Shown: positions 48,662 through 63,978 of the stretch, in pieces
Numbering within the stretch: position 1 is the stretch's first letter
Layout of the letters: the number at the start of each line of letters is the position of its first letter
Origin: Vibrio sp. SNU_ST1
Lineage (GTDB): Bacteria; Pseudomonadota; Gammaproteobacteria; Enterobacterales; Vibrionaceae
DNA length: 64,000 bases
NCBI RefSeq assembly: GCF_030563405.1
Contig: NZ_CP130748.1
Coordinates: forward strand, 868,001-932,000
Direction: 5' to 3'
The notes under the pieces: generated by a model
Told to the model about the DNA's origin: nothing
The model's input: only the letters and a program-made list of their open reading frames with translations
Databases searched by the model: none
Program-made: the position numbers and the translations under genes

Positions 48662-49747
48662 ATGGCAGGAAACAGTATCGGACAACATTTCCGCGTGACT
48701 ACGTTCGGAGAAAGTCACGGTATCGCACTAGGATGTATCGTAGATGGGTGCCCACCAGGATTAGAAATTACCGAAGCAGACCTTCAAAGAGATTTGGATC
48801 GTCGTCGCCCAGGTACTTCTCGTTATACAACGGCTCGCCGTGAAGCGGATGAAGTGAAAATCTTATCAGGTGTATTTGAAGGCCAAACTACGGGTACTTC
48901 TATTGGTCTATTGATTGAAAACACAGACCAACGCTCTAAAGACTATTCCGAAATTAAAGACAAGTTCCGCCCTGGCCACGCTGATTATACCTACCATCAA
49001 AAGTACGGTGTGCGTGATTACCGAGGTGGCGGTCGCTCTTCTGCTCGTGAAACTGCAATGCGTGTTGCGGCAGGTGCGATTGCGAAGAAATACCTTAAGC
49101 AAGAATTTGGTGTTGAAATCCAAGCTTATCTTTCTCAAATGGGTGATATCTCAATTGATAAAGTGGATTGGAGCGAGATCGAAAACAACGCTTTCTTCTG
49201 TCCTGATGCCGACAAAGTACCAGAATTTGACCAACTGATTCGTGATTTGCTAAAAGAAGGCAACTCGATCGGTGCGAAGATTCAAGTGGTTGCGACTAAA
49301 GTGCCTGTAGGCCTTGGTGAACCAATCTTTGATCGTCTAGATGCCGACATCGCACACGCTCTTATGAGTATCAATGCGGTGAAAGGTGTTGAGATTGGTG
49401 ATGGTTTTGATGTGGTTAATCAGCGCGGTAGTGAACACCGTGATCCATTAACTCCAGAAGGCTTCAGCAGTAATCATGCTGGTGGTATCTTAGGCGGTAT
49501 TTCTACTGGCCAAGATATTGTGGCAAGTATTGCACTTAAGCCGACATCAAGCATTACCGTTCCTGGTGACACGATCACCAAAGACGGTGAAGCAACGCAG
49601 TTAATCACTAAAGGTCGTCACGATCCATGTGTTGGTATCCGTGCAGTGCCTATTGCTGAAGCGATGCTGGCTATCGTGTTGCTTGATCACTTACTACGTC
49701 ACCGTGGCCAAAACTTTGGTGTGACAACAGAAACACCAAAAATCTAG
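48662..49747 (+). CDS. aroC: Chorismate synthase AroC
   Basis: Converts EPSP to chorismate with reduced FMN, the last shared step of aromatic synthesis. The start at 48662 ([20 protein letters not shown]) gives 361 residues, as in E. coli, with a GAGGAAG ribosome site; upstream codons to 48641 are discounted. Signatures [33 protein letters not shown] and [24 protein letters not shown] are all present. Confidence 0.97.
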   Translation: MAGNSIGQHFRVTTFGESHGIALGCIVDGCPPGLEITEADLQRDLDRRRPGTSRYTTARREADEVKILSGVFEGQTTGTSIGLLIENTDQRSKDYSEIKDKFRPGHADYTYHQKYGVRDYRGGGRSSARETAMRVAAGAIAKKYLKQEFGVEIQAYLSQMGDISIDKVDWSEIENNAFFCPDADKVPEFDQLIRDLLKEGNSIGAKIQVVATKVPVGLGEPIFDRLDADIAHALMSINAVKGVEIGDGFDVVNQRGSEHRDPLTPEGFSSNHAGGILGGISTGQDIVASIALKPTSSITVPGDTITKDGEATQLITKGRHDPCVGIRAVPIAEAMLAIVLLDHLLRHRGQNFGVTTETPKI

Positions 49748-49797
49748 TTCTGCTTCGTTTTATTCAGAACAGATTTGAAACTGATTTGAGAGACACC

Positions 49798-49833
49798 AAA
49801 AGGGTTGCTTCGTAATGAAGCAACCCTTTTTAT
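49798..49833 (+). terminator. Terminator after aroC (bidirectional)
   Basis: A 14-base-pair stem AAAAGGGTTGCTTC/GAAGCAACCCTTTT with a GTAAT loop and T-run. It can also serve the convergent gene ending at 49860. Confidence 0.93.
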
Positions 49834-49859
49834 ATTCTGCGTCATCGAGAATATATTAT

Positions 49860-50483
49860 CTAATGCACAGAGCTTTCCGGATCAAGCTGGAACGAAGGCA
49901 AGCGCCATTTGAATCTCACTGCTGCCATGCGCAGTAAATAGCCTACAACCAATGTCACGATCGTCGCGGTCACATCGTTGATGCCTAGTTCAAGAAGACC
50001 TAAGTACAAGCCTGAAGCGACAAGGGCGACAGATGCGTACAACTCTTCATGCAAGACTAGTGGCGTTTGACGACAGATAAGGTCACGTAGCAAACCACCA
50101 AACACGCCAGTCACTAATGCAGACACCATACAAATCATTGGATGCAGACCCATGGTCATCGCTACTTTAGTACCAATGATACTGAATACGATAAGCCCCA
50201 ACGCATCCAAACGAATGAACAAGCCTTTTAGTTTGATTACCCATTTGGCTAATCCCGTTGTGATAACACCAGCAATACAAGTGATCGCCAGATACTGGGG
50301 GTTTTCAACCCAGCCTAATGGGTAATGACCGAGTAAAATGTCTCTTACTGTACCGCCGCCAATTGCCGTTGCACTTGCAACCAGCATTACACCAAACCAA
50401 TCCATTTTTTGTTTGCCAGCACTGAGAGCACCGGTCATGGCTTCTGCCGTGATGCCAATGATATACAAAACACTTAGTAGCAT
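49860..50483 (-). CDS. Trimeric intracellular cation channel (TRIC/UPF0126) family protein
   Basis: A 207-residue membrane protein with two repeats of three helices plus a seventh helix. Each repeat has the glycine-kinked GGGTVRDIL or GGLLRDLICRQ motif. The start at 50483 (MLLSVLYIIGITAEAM) matches family length; the longer frame to 50633 adds a poor leader. Prokaryotic TRIC homologues conduct K+. It occupies the place where E. coli has mepA and yfcA between aroC and epmC. Confidence 0.92.
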   Translation of the reverse strand: MLLSVLYIIGITAEAMTGALSAGKQKMDWFGVMLVASATAIGGGTVRDILLGHYPLGWVENPQYLAITCIAGVITTGLAKWVIKLKGLFIRLDALGLIVFSIIGTKVAMTMGLHPMICMVSALVTGVFGGLLRDLICRQTPLVLHEELYASVALVASGLYLGLLELGINDVTATIVTLVVGYLLRMAAVRFKWRLPSFQLDPESSVH

Positions 50484-50782
50484 TGCTGTAGCTCTATAAT
50501 TTAGGTCTATAAATTGGAGTCTTATAGGCCATAGGGATATAAAAATGAAGCGCGAGTGTAGTAGTAAAAACGCTGATTGACGAATGAATATTTGTACCGT
50601 GAATAGGCATTTCAGATTAGCTAAACTAATCATTCACCTCAAAGTGGTGTAATCTGGGATCAGCAATCGATTGTCATCGTAAAGTATTATGATGAACCTA
50701 ATATCATTGCCAGTGATAGGGCTTTACCGAGCGCTTAAAAAAACGCAAAATGCCCCAGTTCTTTTTACTTAAATTTGATTTT

Positions 50783-51313
50783 ATGACACACCAATACCCA
50801 GACATCATCGACATTTTCAATCAAACCTTTTTCGAGAGCTTCAATACTAAGCTAGAACTGGGAGCGGACGAGCCCATTTACCTGCCTGCCGATGAGGAGA
50901 TTCCTCATCACCGTATCGTTTTTGCTCGTGGCTTTTATGCTTCAGCACTTCATGAGATAGCGCACTGGTGTGTGGCTGGTCCTGAGCGTCGCTTATTGGA
51001 AGATTTTGGTTACTGGTATGAGCCTGATGGCCGAACTGAGTCGGTTCAAGCTGAGTTTGAAAAAGTGGAAATTCGCCCACAAGCGTATGAATGGATCATT
51101 GCGACCAGCGCAGGCTTTCCTTTTAATGTCAGCTGTGACAATCTACACGGCGATTTTGAGCCAGATCGTTTGGCCTTTATGAATAAAGTACACAGCGAAG
51201 TTATGGGTATCTTTGAAGCTGGTCTGCCGCCTCGCGTGAAAATGCTCTCTGAAGCATTACGCAGCTTCTACGATGTAGAACCTTTATGTACTAGCCAATT
51301 TATTGTGAAATAA
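50783..51313 (+). CDS. epmC: Elongation factor P hydroxylase EpmC
   Basis: Hydroxylates the beta-lysylated lysine of EF-P, the last step of its modification. The start at 50783 (MTHQYPDIIDIFNQTF) gives 176 residues (E. coli 182). It has ADEPIYLPADEEIPHHRIVFARGFYASALHEIAHWC with HEIAH metal ligands, and FPFNVSCDNLHGDFEPDRLAF. It is followed nine bases later by yfcL, as in E. coli. Confidence 0.95.
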   Translation: MTHQYPDIIDIFNQTFFESFNTKLELGADEPIYLPADEEIPHHRIVFARGFYASALHEIAHWCVAGPERRLLEDFGYWYEPDGRTESVQAEFEKVEIRPQAYEWIIATSAGFPFNVSCDNLHGDFEPDRLAFMNKVHSEVMGIFEAGLPPRVKMLSEALRSFYDVEPLCTSQFIVK

Positions 51314-51322
51314 GAGAATATT

Positions 51323-51586
51323 ATGATTATCGAATTTGAAGAAAAACTACTTGAATTAATTGATGCTCGCATTGAAAACGCATCAGATGATGAACTGTTT
51401 GCTGGTGGTTACTTACGTGGTCATATTTCTCTTTCAGTAGCTTCATGTGAAGAAGACGGTATTGAAGACGTAGCAGAAGTTAAATTGCGTATTGAGAAGA
51501 GCCTAGAAGACGCACGTTCTGAATTGACGCCAGCCGATCGTACGATCGTTAATGACCTTTGGGTTGAGCTGCAAAACCAAGCTTAA
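51323..51586 (+). CDS. yfcL: YfcL family protein
   Basis: An acidic, alpha-helical protein of 87 residues in the conserved epmC-yfcL pair (MIIEFEEKLLELIDARIENASDDELFAGGYLRGHISLSVA). Its function is not established. No strong terminator follows; an inverted repeat without T-run lies at 51668-51694. Confidence 0.92.
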   Translation: MIIEFEEKLLELIDARIENASDDELFAGGYLRGHISLSVASCEEDGIEDVAEVKLRIEKSLEDARSELTPADRTIVNDLWVELQNQA

Positions 51587-51667
51587 TTTTAGTCGTTTAG
51601 CATTATTCGTCTAGCGCTATTCGCTCACAATTCTCCCTCCTCATTTTTGAGCGAACCAATAATTTGA

Positions 51668-51694
51668 GACTCATTCGAATTTTTTGAATGAGTC
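51668..51694. other. Perfect 9-base inverted repeat
   Basis: Arms GACTCATTC/GAATGAGTC around GAATTTTTT. It stands between yfcL and the FMN reductase gene (80 bases before its ATG). It could be a weak terminator or an operator. Confidence 0.45.
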
Positions 51695-51774
51695 CGTTCA
51701 ATCCTTGTGATGGTTCCATTTTCTGACTACGTTATTCTAATCCCACTTAACGGAATCACAGAAAAGGTCACATC

Positions 51775-52296
51775 ATGAAAGTTATCGCATTCGGCGCAAG
51801 CACCAGCTCTACCTCTATCAACAAAACTCTAGCAACTTACGCAGCTAACTTGATTGAAGGTGCTGAAGTCAAAGTTCTAAACATCAACGATTACAACGTT
51901 CCTATGTTCAGTGAAGACACTGAAAAAGAGATTGGTCAAGCGGAAGGTGCTCAAGCATTCCTACGTGACCTAGCAGAAGCTGACGCATTTGTTATCTCTT
52001 TCGCTGAGCACAACGGCCACTACCCAGCGGCGTACAAAAACCTATTTGACTGGACGACACGCATTGAGCGTGCAGTATTTGGCGAGAAACCTGCGGTTTA
52101 CTTAGCGACATCACCAGGCCCTGGTGGCGCACAAACAGTACTTGGCGCAGCAACTGGTTCGGCTCCGTACTTTGGTGGTAACGTTAAAGCATCGCTTTCA
52201 GTGCCTAGCTTCTACGATAACTTTGATTTTGAGTCTGGTGCTATCAGCAACGAAGAGATCGCCCAACAGATTAAAGACGCGGTTGCTAAGCTGTAA
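51775..52296 (+). CDS. NADPH-dependent FMN reductase / NAD(P)H:quinone oxidoreductase family
   Basis: A 173-residue flavodoxin-fold enzyme with the N-terminal phosphate loop FGASTSSTSINKTLA and the middle FVISFAEHNGHYPAAYKNLFDWTTR, typical of chromate/azo/quinone-type FMN reductases. The usual GSxRxxS is changed to GASTSSTSIN. Monocistronic, with a strong terminator downstream. Physiological substrate unknown. Confidence 0.92.
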   Translation: MKVIAFGASTSSTSINKTLATYAANLIEGAEVKVLNINDYNVPMFSEDTEKEIGQAEGAQAFLRDLAEADAFVISFAEHNGHYPAAYKNLFDWTTRIERAVFGEKPAVYLATSPGPGGAQTVLGAATGSAPYFGGNVKASLSVPSFYDNFDFESGAISNEEIAQQIKDAVAKL

Positions 52297-52342
52297 ATAC
52301 TGCTCCGTTTAGAACATCAGTTTAGATCAACACGAACAACAA

Positions 52343-52378
52343 AAAGCCCGAGTGACATAATGTCGCTCGGGCTTTCTA
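52343..52378. terminator. Bidirectional terminator between the FMN reductase gene and mnmC
   Basis: A 15-base-pair stem AAAGCCCGAGTGACA/TGTCGCTCGGGCTTT with one G-T pair and a TAA loop. A- and T-rich flanks occur on both sides. Confidence 0.88.
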
Positions 52379-52451
52379 GCTTTTAGCCTTTAGTTTTTAG
52401 ATATTTCTGATATTCAGAAACTTCAGATGTTCAGAATAGCTGAACTAGAAA

Positions 52452-54530
52452 CTATGAATTTGATTTAGAGTGCTTGTCTGCAACCCATCCAGCCGTTAAT
52501 GCTTTGCCTTTACGCAGTCTGCGCACCCACATTCTGCTTGGGTGAATCGCCTCAAGCACATCGACAGGTAAGGGAAGCGGATCGCCACAAATTTGTGATG
52601 CTAACACTTCAGCTAATAATGGCGCAGAGCTCAAGCCGCGTGAGCCTAGCCCGATAAAGCAGTATAGGTTAGGGAAGCTTGTTACCGTTTGAACATCATC
52701 AATAGAGTGACGTTGCGGGTTGAAGTTGTGCAGGTCTTGGTACTGTTCTTTGATTGATTCAAAATCGCCAACGTTTCCGACAAACGGGAGGTGGTCACGG
52801 CTTACGCTTCGGATACCTTGGCGCGCTAAGTTGTCACTGGTGTCGACATCTTTTGTCCATACTTGGTCTGGTAGAGACCCATGTAGGCGCTCGCCATTGT
52901 GCTGTTGAACCTCAATATCAAATTCCTGGTCGATATTGGTTTTGTCGTAGTTCGCACCAATACAGTGATGACCATTGTTTGGATTCTGCGGCGTAAGATA
53001 GCCATCAAAGCACAACACGGTTTTTAGTTGGCTGAGATTTTCCGTGGTAGGAATATGGCTCACTTGGCCTTTTACTGGCGTCAGAGGTACGGGGCGAGTT
53101 TGTTCAAATTGGGTGAACTTGTGCCCGTTAGCAACAACCACTTGGTCGTGTTTGGCTTGAATTTCGCCTTGAGGTGTATCAATGGTCAGCAGCCATTGTT
53201 GCTCTGCGTCTAACCATTCAAGTTGTGTTATTTGATGTTGGTAGTGTGCGCTCACTTTGTTGGTCTCTACTAACTTGCCAATCAAGCCTTGAGTTAGCTG
53301 AAGCGGGCTTAGCCACCCACCCAGTGGGAAGTAAACACTCTCTTTATCGACGGGTAAGCCAATCTTTTCGTTGGCTTGCTCTGGCGATAAACGCTGAATC
53401 AAATCGGTGTGGAAGTTGCCTTCTAACATACGGTTGAGCTTTTTAGTGGAGCCTTCATCCCACATCAAAATGTTCACGCCACACCAGTGGTGATCGAAGT
53501 TTATTGATTGTGCTGCTTGATTAATAAATTGGCGGGCAAACAATAAGCTAGGTCCAAATATTCTTGAAACATTAGATGTTGCTTCGCTGAGTAGCGGATA
53601 AATGGCACCTTGATTGTTGCCAGAGGCATTTCCCGCGGCTTGTTGGTGTTCACAATAAAGGGTGATGTTTTTACCACGACGACTTAGCGTTTTGGCTAAT
53701 GCAGCACTGGCGACACCACCACCAATGATCGCAATGTCTTGTGATTCACTGTGCTCTGAAAGGCCATACCAAGGTTTGATGTTGGTGTGAGCGCGCTTTT
53801 CGCCAAGTCGGCCTGCAATCATTTCCCGTTTGGTACCAAAGCCTTTAACTTTTTTCATCGCAAAGCCAGCTTCGATTAAACCACGGCGAACAAAACCAGC
53901 GGCGGTAAACGTTGCACAGCTGCAATCTTGTTTTGCCAGTTTGGCCATGCCGTTGAATAGGTTTTGATTCCACATTTCAGGGTTTTTACTTGGCGCAAAA
54001 CCGTCTAAGAACCAAGCGTCAACCAAACCTTCCTGCGGAGTAGGCACGTTTGGCATACAATCCTTAATATCACCAAACCACAAATCAAGCGTGATCGCAC
54101 CATCACCCAGCACAATGCGGTGACATTCAGGTAGGGCAATCGGATAGTGTTCTTGAAGTTGTGTCGCATACTCCGCTAATTCTGGCCACGATTGGTGGGC
54201 TTTGATGAGGTCATCTTTATTGAGAGGATATTTTTCAAAACTGATGAAATGTAACTCTTTGGTCATAGCATGTGGGTTATCTTTAAGAAAAGCATCGAAC
54301 CATTGCCAGACTGCGAGAAAGTTTAAACCTGTACCAAAACCGGTTTCAGCAATCACAAAACGGCGCTGTTGATGTTCAACCCAACGCTCTGGAAGGTGGT
54401 TTTGTTTTAAAAAGACGTAGCGAGTTTCTTCTAAACCGTTAACATTAGAGAAGTAAACGTCGTCAAATTGGTCTGAAACTGGCGTGCCAGACTCATTCCA
54501 TTCCAGTTCTGCATTAGTAATTGAAGTCAT
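52452..54530 (-). CDS. mnmC: Bifunctional tRNA wobble-uridine modification enzyme MnmC
   Basis: Makes mnm5(s)2U34: the FAD-dependent domain removes the carboxymethyl group, and the methyltransferase domain methylates the resulting amine. The start at 54530 ([19 protein letters not shown]) gives 692 residues (E. coli 668). The N-terminal methyltransferase has [30 protein letters not shown] and [17 protein letters not shown]. The C-terminal oxidase opens with the Rossmann sequence [21 protein letters not shown]. It is divergent from fabB, as in E. coli. Confidence 0.96.
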   Translation of the reverse strand: MTSITNAELEWNESGTPVSDQFDDVYFSNVNGLEETRYVFLKQNHLPERWVEHQQRRFVIAETGFGTGLNFLAVWQWFDAFLKDNPHAMTKELHFISFEKYPLNKDDLIKAHQSWPELAEYATQLQEHYPIALPECHRIVLGDGAITLDLWFGDIKDCMPNVPTPQEGLVDAWFLDGFAPSKNPEMWNQNLFNGMAKLAKQDCSCATFTAAGFVRRGLIEAGFAMKKVKGFGTKREMIAGRLGEKRAHTNIKPWYGLSEHSESQDIAIIGGGVASAALAKTLSRRGKNITLYCEHQQAAGNASGNNQGAIYPLLSEATSNVSRIFGPSLLFARQFINQAAQSINFDHHWCGVNILMWDEGSTKKLNRMLEGNFHTDLIQRLSPEQANEKIGLPVDKESVYFPLGGWLSPLQLTQGLIGKLVETNKVSAHYQHQITQLEWLDAEQQWLLTIDTPQGEIQAKHDQVVVANGHKFTQFEQTRPVPLTPVKGQVSHIPTTENLSQLKTVLCFDGYLTPQNPNNGHHCIGANYDKTNIDQEFDIEVQQHNGERLHGSLPDQVWTKDVDTSDNLARQGIRSVSRDHLPFVGNVGDFESIKEQYQDLHNFNPQRHSIDDVQTVTSFPNLYCFIGLGSRGLSSAPLLAEVLASQICGDPLPLPVDVLEAIHPSRMWVRRLRKGKALTAGWVADKHSKSNS

Positions 54531-54587
54531 AAAATCTATCATTTTGTGATTTGAAGCGATATGTTGGTAGGGATTGTACGAATTTCT

Positions 54588-54604
54588 AGGAAAGCTGACC
54601 ACTT
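54588..54604 (-). promoter_or_regulatory. Possible FadR site before fabB
   Basis: On the minus strand it reads AAGTGGTCAGCTTTCCT, about 10 of 17 matches to the FadR consensus, with one good half-site (TGGTC). It lies 55-70 bases before the fabB ATG, a position fitting activation as in E. coli fabB. Weak match. Confidence 0.35.
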
Positions 54605-54658
54605 TTGTTAGGCTTCTTAGTTATCATCTAGCTGAATTTAGAATTATAGGAATGTCAC

Positions 54659-55870
54659 ATGAAACGAGTCGTAATCACCGGTATGGGTATTGTTTCAAGT
54701 ATCGGTAACAACGTCGAAGAAGTTTTAGCATCACTGAAAGAGGGTAAATCAGGTATTACCGCTTCAGAGCAGTTCAAGGAAAATGGCTTGCGCTCTCAAG
54801 TATGGGGTAACCTAAAAATGAACCCTGCTGACCATATCGATCGCAAAAAAATGCGCTTTATGGGTGATGCAGCGGCATTCGCTTATCTTTCAATGGAGCA
54901 AGCAATTGCTGACTCTGGTTTAACTGAAGATCAAGTATCTAATGACCGCACGGGTATCGTAGCGGGTTCTGGTGGTGCTTCATCTCTAAACCAAGTAAAC
55001 GCAGTAGACATCATCCGTGAAAAAGGCGTGAAGCGCGTTGGCCCATACATGGTTCCACGTACAATGGCTTCTACGGTTTCTGCTTGTCTAGCAACACCTT
55101 TCAAAATCCGTGGTGTGAACTACTCTATGAGTTCTGCATGTGCAACATCTGCGCACTGTATCGGTCACGCAATGGAGCTTATCCAACTTGGTAAGCAAGA
55201 CGTAGTATTCGCTGGTGGCGGTGAAGAACTGGATTGGTCTCTGACTATGATGTTCGACGCAATGGGCGCACTTTCTACTAAGTACAACGACACGCCAGAA
55301 TTGGCTTCTCGTACTTACGATGCTGACCGTGACGGTTTCGTTATCTCTGGTGGCGGCGGTATGTTAGTTATCGAAGAGCTTGAGCACGCTGTTGCTCGTG
55401 GTGCGAAAATCTATGGCGAGATCGTAGGTTACGGCGCAACTTCAGATGGCTACGACATGGTTGCTCCTTCTGGTGAAGGCGCGGTTCGTTGTATGAAGAT
55501 GGCAATGCAAAACGTTGATGGCGTTGACTACGTGAACACTCACGGTACTTCAACTCCTGTTGGTGACGTTAAAGAACTTGGCGCAATCCAAGAAGTCTTT
55601 GGCGGCAACAGCCCAGCAATCTCAGCAACTAAAGCGATGACAGGTCACGCTCTAGGTGCAGCTGGTGTACACGAAGCAATTTACTCAACACTAATGCTTG
55701 ATAATGGCTTTATCGCACCAAGCATCAACGTTGCAAACTTAGACGAAGCGGGCGAAGGCCTAGACATCGTAACCGAAGCTCGTGAACAAGAGCTAACAAC
55801 GGTTATGTCTAACAGCTTTGGTTTCGGCGGTACGAACGCAACGCTAGTAATCAAAAAATACCAAGGCTAA
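54659..55870 (+). CDS. fabB: 3-oxoacyl-ACP synthase I (FabB)
   Basis: Elongates acyl-ACP chains, including the cis-unsaturated branch. It has 403 residues with catalytic Cys161 ([10 protein letters not shown]), His in [11 protein letters not shown], Lys in [12 protein letters not shown] (with its His) and the C-terminal [14 protein letters not shown]. Divergence from mnmC and the length favour FabB over FabF. A long 3' UTR with a terminator at 56176 follows. Confidence 0.96.
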   Translation: MKRVVITGMGIVSSIGNNVEEVLASLKEGKSGITASEQFKENGLRSQVWGNLKMNPADHIDRKKMRFMGDAAAFAYLSMEQAIADSGLTEDQVSNDRTGIVAGSGGASSLNQVNAVDIIREKGVKRVGPYMVPRTMASTVSACLATPFKIRGVNYSMSSACATSAHCIGHAMELIQLGKQDVVFAGGGEELDWSLTMMFDAMGALSTKYNDTPELASRTYDADRDGFVISGGGGMLVIEELEHAVARGAKIYGEIVGYGATSDGYDMVAPSGEGAVRCMKMAMQNVDGVDYVNTHGTSTPVGDVKELGAIQEVFGGNSPAISATKAMTGHALGAAGVHEAIYSTLMLDNGFIAPSINVANLDEAGEGLDIVTEAREQELTTVMSNSFGFGGTNATLVIKKYQG

Positions 55871-56206
55871 TTGAAGCTAAGGTTAAATTAATAAAAGGTT
55901 AATCGTTAGTGGGTGATGTGAGTGCTGATTCAACACGCACAGGTCGCTCATTAACCCTGACCAACAGAACAAAGCTTTTTAAACATAGATTTTCAAACGT
56001 GTTTTTAAACCCTAGCTTTGTAAGCTTCGCTTTAGAAAATCGTTTTTTAAATTTGAGTTTAGAAATTGAAAGGTTTCCAGAGCTTGATCAGTACTGGCTT
56101 TGGTTAGTACTGGTTGAACAGACGCAAGACTCTGTCTCCTGGAGAGCGAGATAGGATCCTTTTGTTCTGGATGTTTGCCCGATTGTTTATTCAATCGGGC
56201 ATTTTT
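55871..56206 (+). ncRNA. Structured 3' UTR of fabB, candidate FarS-type small RNA
   Basis: There are 336 bases between the fabB stop and a strong terminator, with no convincing gene. GGTTAAT (55897-55903) can pair with ATTAACC (55950-55956), and TCTCCTGGAGA near 56137 forms a small hairpin before the terminator. In V. cholerae a small RNA (FarS) is processed from the fabB 3' UTR and represses fadE, so the last ~100 bases (about 56100-56206) are the natural place for its counterpart. I cannot confirm sequence homology. Confidence 0.45.
56176..56206 (+). terminator. Terminator after the fabB 3' UTR
   Basis: A 10-base-pair stem TGCCCGATTG/CAATCGGGCA with a TTTATT loop, then TTTTT. The remaining 190 bases before pdxB hold its promoter and nothing else that I recognise. 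Confidence 0.92.
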
Positions 56207-56400
56207 CGTTTTAGTCTTCTGACTTTAGTTTTCTCATTTCAGGTAGTCGTTCTTATTACTGCTTTTGCTTGTGCAGACTTGGCGATTCAACCCTTTATTT
56301 ATAATGTATTCCAATTGCTACTCGACACCGTGTGTGGAATTTTGCACAATCATTTCAATTCACATTTAGGTCGATAGACCCCAACAAAAGTACTCGCCAA

Positions 56401-57534
56401 ATGAAAATCTTAATCGACGAAAATATGCCTTACGCTGAAGCGCTTTTTAGCCAGCTAGGGGAAGTGACAATGAAGTCTGGTCGCACATTAACAGCTGACG
56501 ACCTAGTTGACGTAGACGCATTGATGATTCGCTCTGTTACCAAAGTAAACGAGTCATTAATCAGCAAAGCCAATAAGCTGAAGTTTGTCGGTACTGCGAC
56601 GGCTGGTATGGATCACGTTGACCAAGAATTGATGAAAGAGCGTGGCATTTTCTTTACTGCAGCCCCAGGCTGTAACAAGGTGGGTGTGGCTGAGTACGCG
56701 TTCAGTGCGATGATGGTTCTTGCACAGCAGCAAGGCTTCTCTGTTTTTGATAAAACGGTTGGTATTATCGGCTGTGGCCAAGTTGGCAGCTACTTAGCGA
56801 AGTGCCTAGAGGGCATCGGTATCAAAGTTTTGCTGAACGATCCTCTAAAACAGCAAGAGGGTGATACTCGCGAATTTACTGAGCTAGATACTCTGCTTGA
56901 GCAGTCAGACGTCATCACTCTGCATACGCCAATCACTAAGACAGGTGAGTTCCCAACGCATCATTTGATCAATGAGCAAGTACTGAACAATTTACGTGCT
57001 GACCAAATTCTGATTAATGCGGCTCGTGGTCCTGTGGTTGATAACCAAGCGCTAAAAGCTCGCTTGCAAAAAGTTGACGGTTTTACTGCGGTTCTGGATG
57101 TGTTTGAGTTTGAACCTGAAGTTGACATGGAATTACTTCCGCTGCTTGCTTTCGCAACGCCTCACGTAGCGGGCTACGGTTTAGAGGGTAAAGCACGTGG
57201 TACCACGATGATCTTCAACAGTTATTGTGAGTTTTTAGGTACGGAACAACGTGCTTATGCAAGCGACCTTCTGTCGACAGCGCCAGTGCCTCAAATGAAA
57301 TTAGATAGAGCTTGGGATGAAGCAACACTGCACAATTTGACTCAGTTGATCTATGATGTGCGCAAAGACGACGCCTTATTCCGTCGCAATATCTCTACGC
57401 CGGGTTCTTTTGACAAGATGCGTAAAGAATATTGGGACCGCAGAGAGTACAGTGCAGTCGAGTTAACGGGCGACGAATCTTGTAATTTAACGCCGTTATC
57501 TAAACTCGGTTTTATGGTAAAGCCAACTTTATAA
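56401..57534 (+). CDS. pdxB: Erythronate-4-phosphate dehydrogenase PdxB
   Basis: Second step of pyridoxal phosphate synthesis (4-phosphoerythronate to 2-oxo-3-hydroxy-4-phosphobutanoate). The start at 56401 ([16 protein letters not shown]) gives 377 residues; the upstream codons from 56332 are discounted. NAD-binding [28 protein letters not shown], the catalytic Arg in [11 protein letters not shown], Glu and His ([16 protein letters not shown]), and the C-terminal PdxB-specific dimerisation domain are present. It lies 12 bases before asd, an apparent operon. Confidence 0.96.
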   Translation: MKILIDENMPYAEALFSQLGEVTMKSGRTLTADDLVDVDALMIRSVTKVNESLISKANKLKFVGTATAGMDHVDQELMKERGIFFTAAPGCNKVGVAEYAFSAMMVLAQQQGFSVFDKTVGIIGCGQVGSYLAKCLEGIGIKVLLNDPLKQQEGDTREFTELDTLLEQSDVITLHTPITKTGEFPTHHLINEQVLNNLRADQILINAARGPVVDNQALKARLQKVDGFTAVLDVFEFEPEVDMELLPLLAFATPHVAGYGLEGKARGTTMIFNSYCEFLGTEQRAYASDLLSTAPVPQMKLDRAWDEATLHNLTQLIYDVRKDDALFRRNISTPGSFDKMRKEYWDRREYSAVELTGDESCNLTPLSKLGFMVKPTL

Positions 57535-57546
57535 AAGAGAGAAACA

Positions 57547-58560
57547 ATGAGCCAAGAATTTAATATTGCTATTTTAGGTGCGACTGGTGCGGTTGGTGAA
57601 ACCATTCTTGAAGTACTTAAAGAGCGTAAATTCCCTGTCGGTGAAATGCACTTACTAGCAAGTGAACGTAGTGAAGGCAAAACTTCCCGTTTTAACGGCA
57701 AAACAATACAAGTACAAAACGTAGAAGACTTCGATTGGTCTCAAGTACATATTGCGTTTTTCTCTGCAGGTAGCGATCTTTCAGAGCGTTGGGCTCCAAT
57801 CGCCGCTGACGAAGGTGTGGTTGTTATCGATAACACATCACGTTTCCGTTATGAATACGATGTTCCTCTGGTTGTGCCTGAAGTGAACCCTGAAGCAATT
57901 GCTGAGTTCCGTAACCGTAACATCATCGCGAACCCTAACTGCTCGACTATCCAAATGGTAGTGGCACTAAAACCAATTCACGATGAAGTGGGCCTTGAGC
58001 GTATTAACGTTTCAACTTACCAATCTGTGTCTGGTGCAGGTAAGCCAGGTATCGATGAGCTAGCAGGTCAGACGGCTAAGCTTCTTAACGGTATGCCAGC
58101 TGACAAGTCAGCGTTCTCACAGCAGATCGCGTTCAACTGTATTCCTCAAATCGATGAATTTACAGAGAACGGCTACACCCGTGAAGAGATGAAGATGGTT
58201 TGGGAAACTCAGAAGATCTTTGCTGATTCATCAATCACGGTTAATCCGACTTGTGTTCGTGTTCCTGTGTTCTATGGTCACGCTGAATCTCTACACATTG
58301 AAACTCGCGCGCCAATCGGTGCTGAGCAAGTTGTTCAGCTTTTAGAGAACACGGAAGGTGTTGAAGTTTTCCAAGCTTTAGATTTCCCAACTCAGGTTCG
58401 TGATGCAGGTGGTAAAGACCACGTAATGGTTGGTCGTATTCGTAACGACATCAGCCATCACAGCGGTGTGAACATGTGGGTGGTTGCTGATAACGTTCGT
58501 AAAGGCGCAGCAACAAACGCAGTTCAAATCGCTGAAGTTCTGATTCGCGATTACTTCTAA
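57547..58560 (+). CDS. asd: Aspartate-semialdehyde dehydrogenase (337-residue type)
   Basis: Reduces aspartyl phosphate to aspartate semialdehyde for Lys/Met/Thr/diaminopimelate synthesis. It has 337 residues with an N-terminal GATGAVGETIL nucleotide loop, catalytic Cys132 (NPNCSTIQM) and HHSGVNMWVVADNVRKGAA at the end. E. coli has the related Usg at this place after pdxB. The active-site Cys here and the length suggest the second, functional Asd known in Vibrio. Another longer asd may exist elsewhere in the genome (inference). Confidence 0.93.
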   Translation: MSQEFNIAILGATGAVGETILEVLKERKFPVGEMHLLASERSEGKTSRFNGKTIQVQNVEDFDWSQVHIAFFSAGSDLSERWAPIAADEGVVVIDNTSRFRYEYDVPLVVPEVNPEAIAEFRNRNIIANPNCSTIQMVVALKPIHDEVGLERINVSTYQSVSGAGKPGIDELAGQTAKLLNGMPADKSAFSQQIAFNCIPQIDEFTENGYTREEMKMVWETQKIFADSSITVNPTCVRVPVFYGHAESLHIETRAPIGAEQVVQLLENTEGVEVFQALDFPTQVRDAGGKDHVMVGRIRNDISHHSGVNMWVVADNVRKGAATNAVQIAEVLIRDYF

Positions 58561-58580
58561 GCTTCACTGCTTTGATAAAC

Positions 58581-58609
58581 AAGCCTCACTCTATTAGTGG
58601 GGCTTTTTT
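58581..58609 (+). terminator. Terminator after pdxB-asd
   Basis: Stem AAGCCTCACT/AGTGGGGCTT with one G-T pair, a CTATT loop and a T-run. Confidence 0.9.
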
Positions 58610-58769
58610 AATCGATTGAAAATATTGTTAGTCAAATTGTGTGAAATTGCTGCGAATATTGTCGCTGCAACACATTTTTTGTTTTCATCTCTATAGCTTT
58701 ACGTCGTTTATCCGATATATTTAACAGTTCATCAATTTATTTGAATTTAAGCACCTAGCTGAGCCTTTT

Positions 58770-63935
<5,166 letters not shown>

Positions 63936-63951
63936 ACTCAAAAAATTATAA

Positions 63952-63978
63952 AGGGTAGCGTTGGCTACCCTCTATTTT
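63952..63978 (+). terminator. Terminator after hubP
   Basis: Stem AGGGTAGC/GCTACCCT with a GTTG loop followed by CTATTTT. It lies 16 bases after the stop. Confidence 0.75.

Noticed and set aside
55909..56154. 81-codon frame downstream of fabB
   Set aside because: No ribosome site or recognisable domain; the region is better explained as a structured 3' UTR.
57547..58560. Usg-type inactive homologue of Asd, as next to pdxB in E. coli
   Set aside because: The catalytic Cys132 in NPNCST and the substrate-binding motifs are intact, so an active enzyme is more likely.
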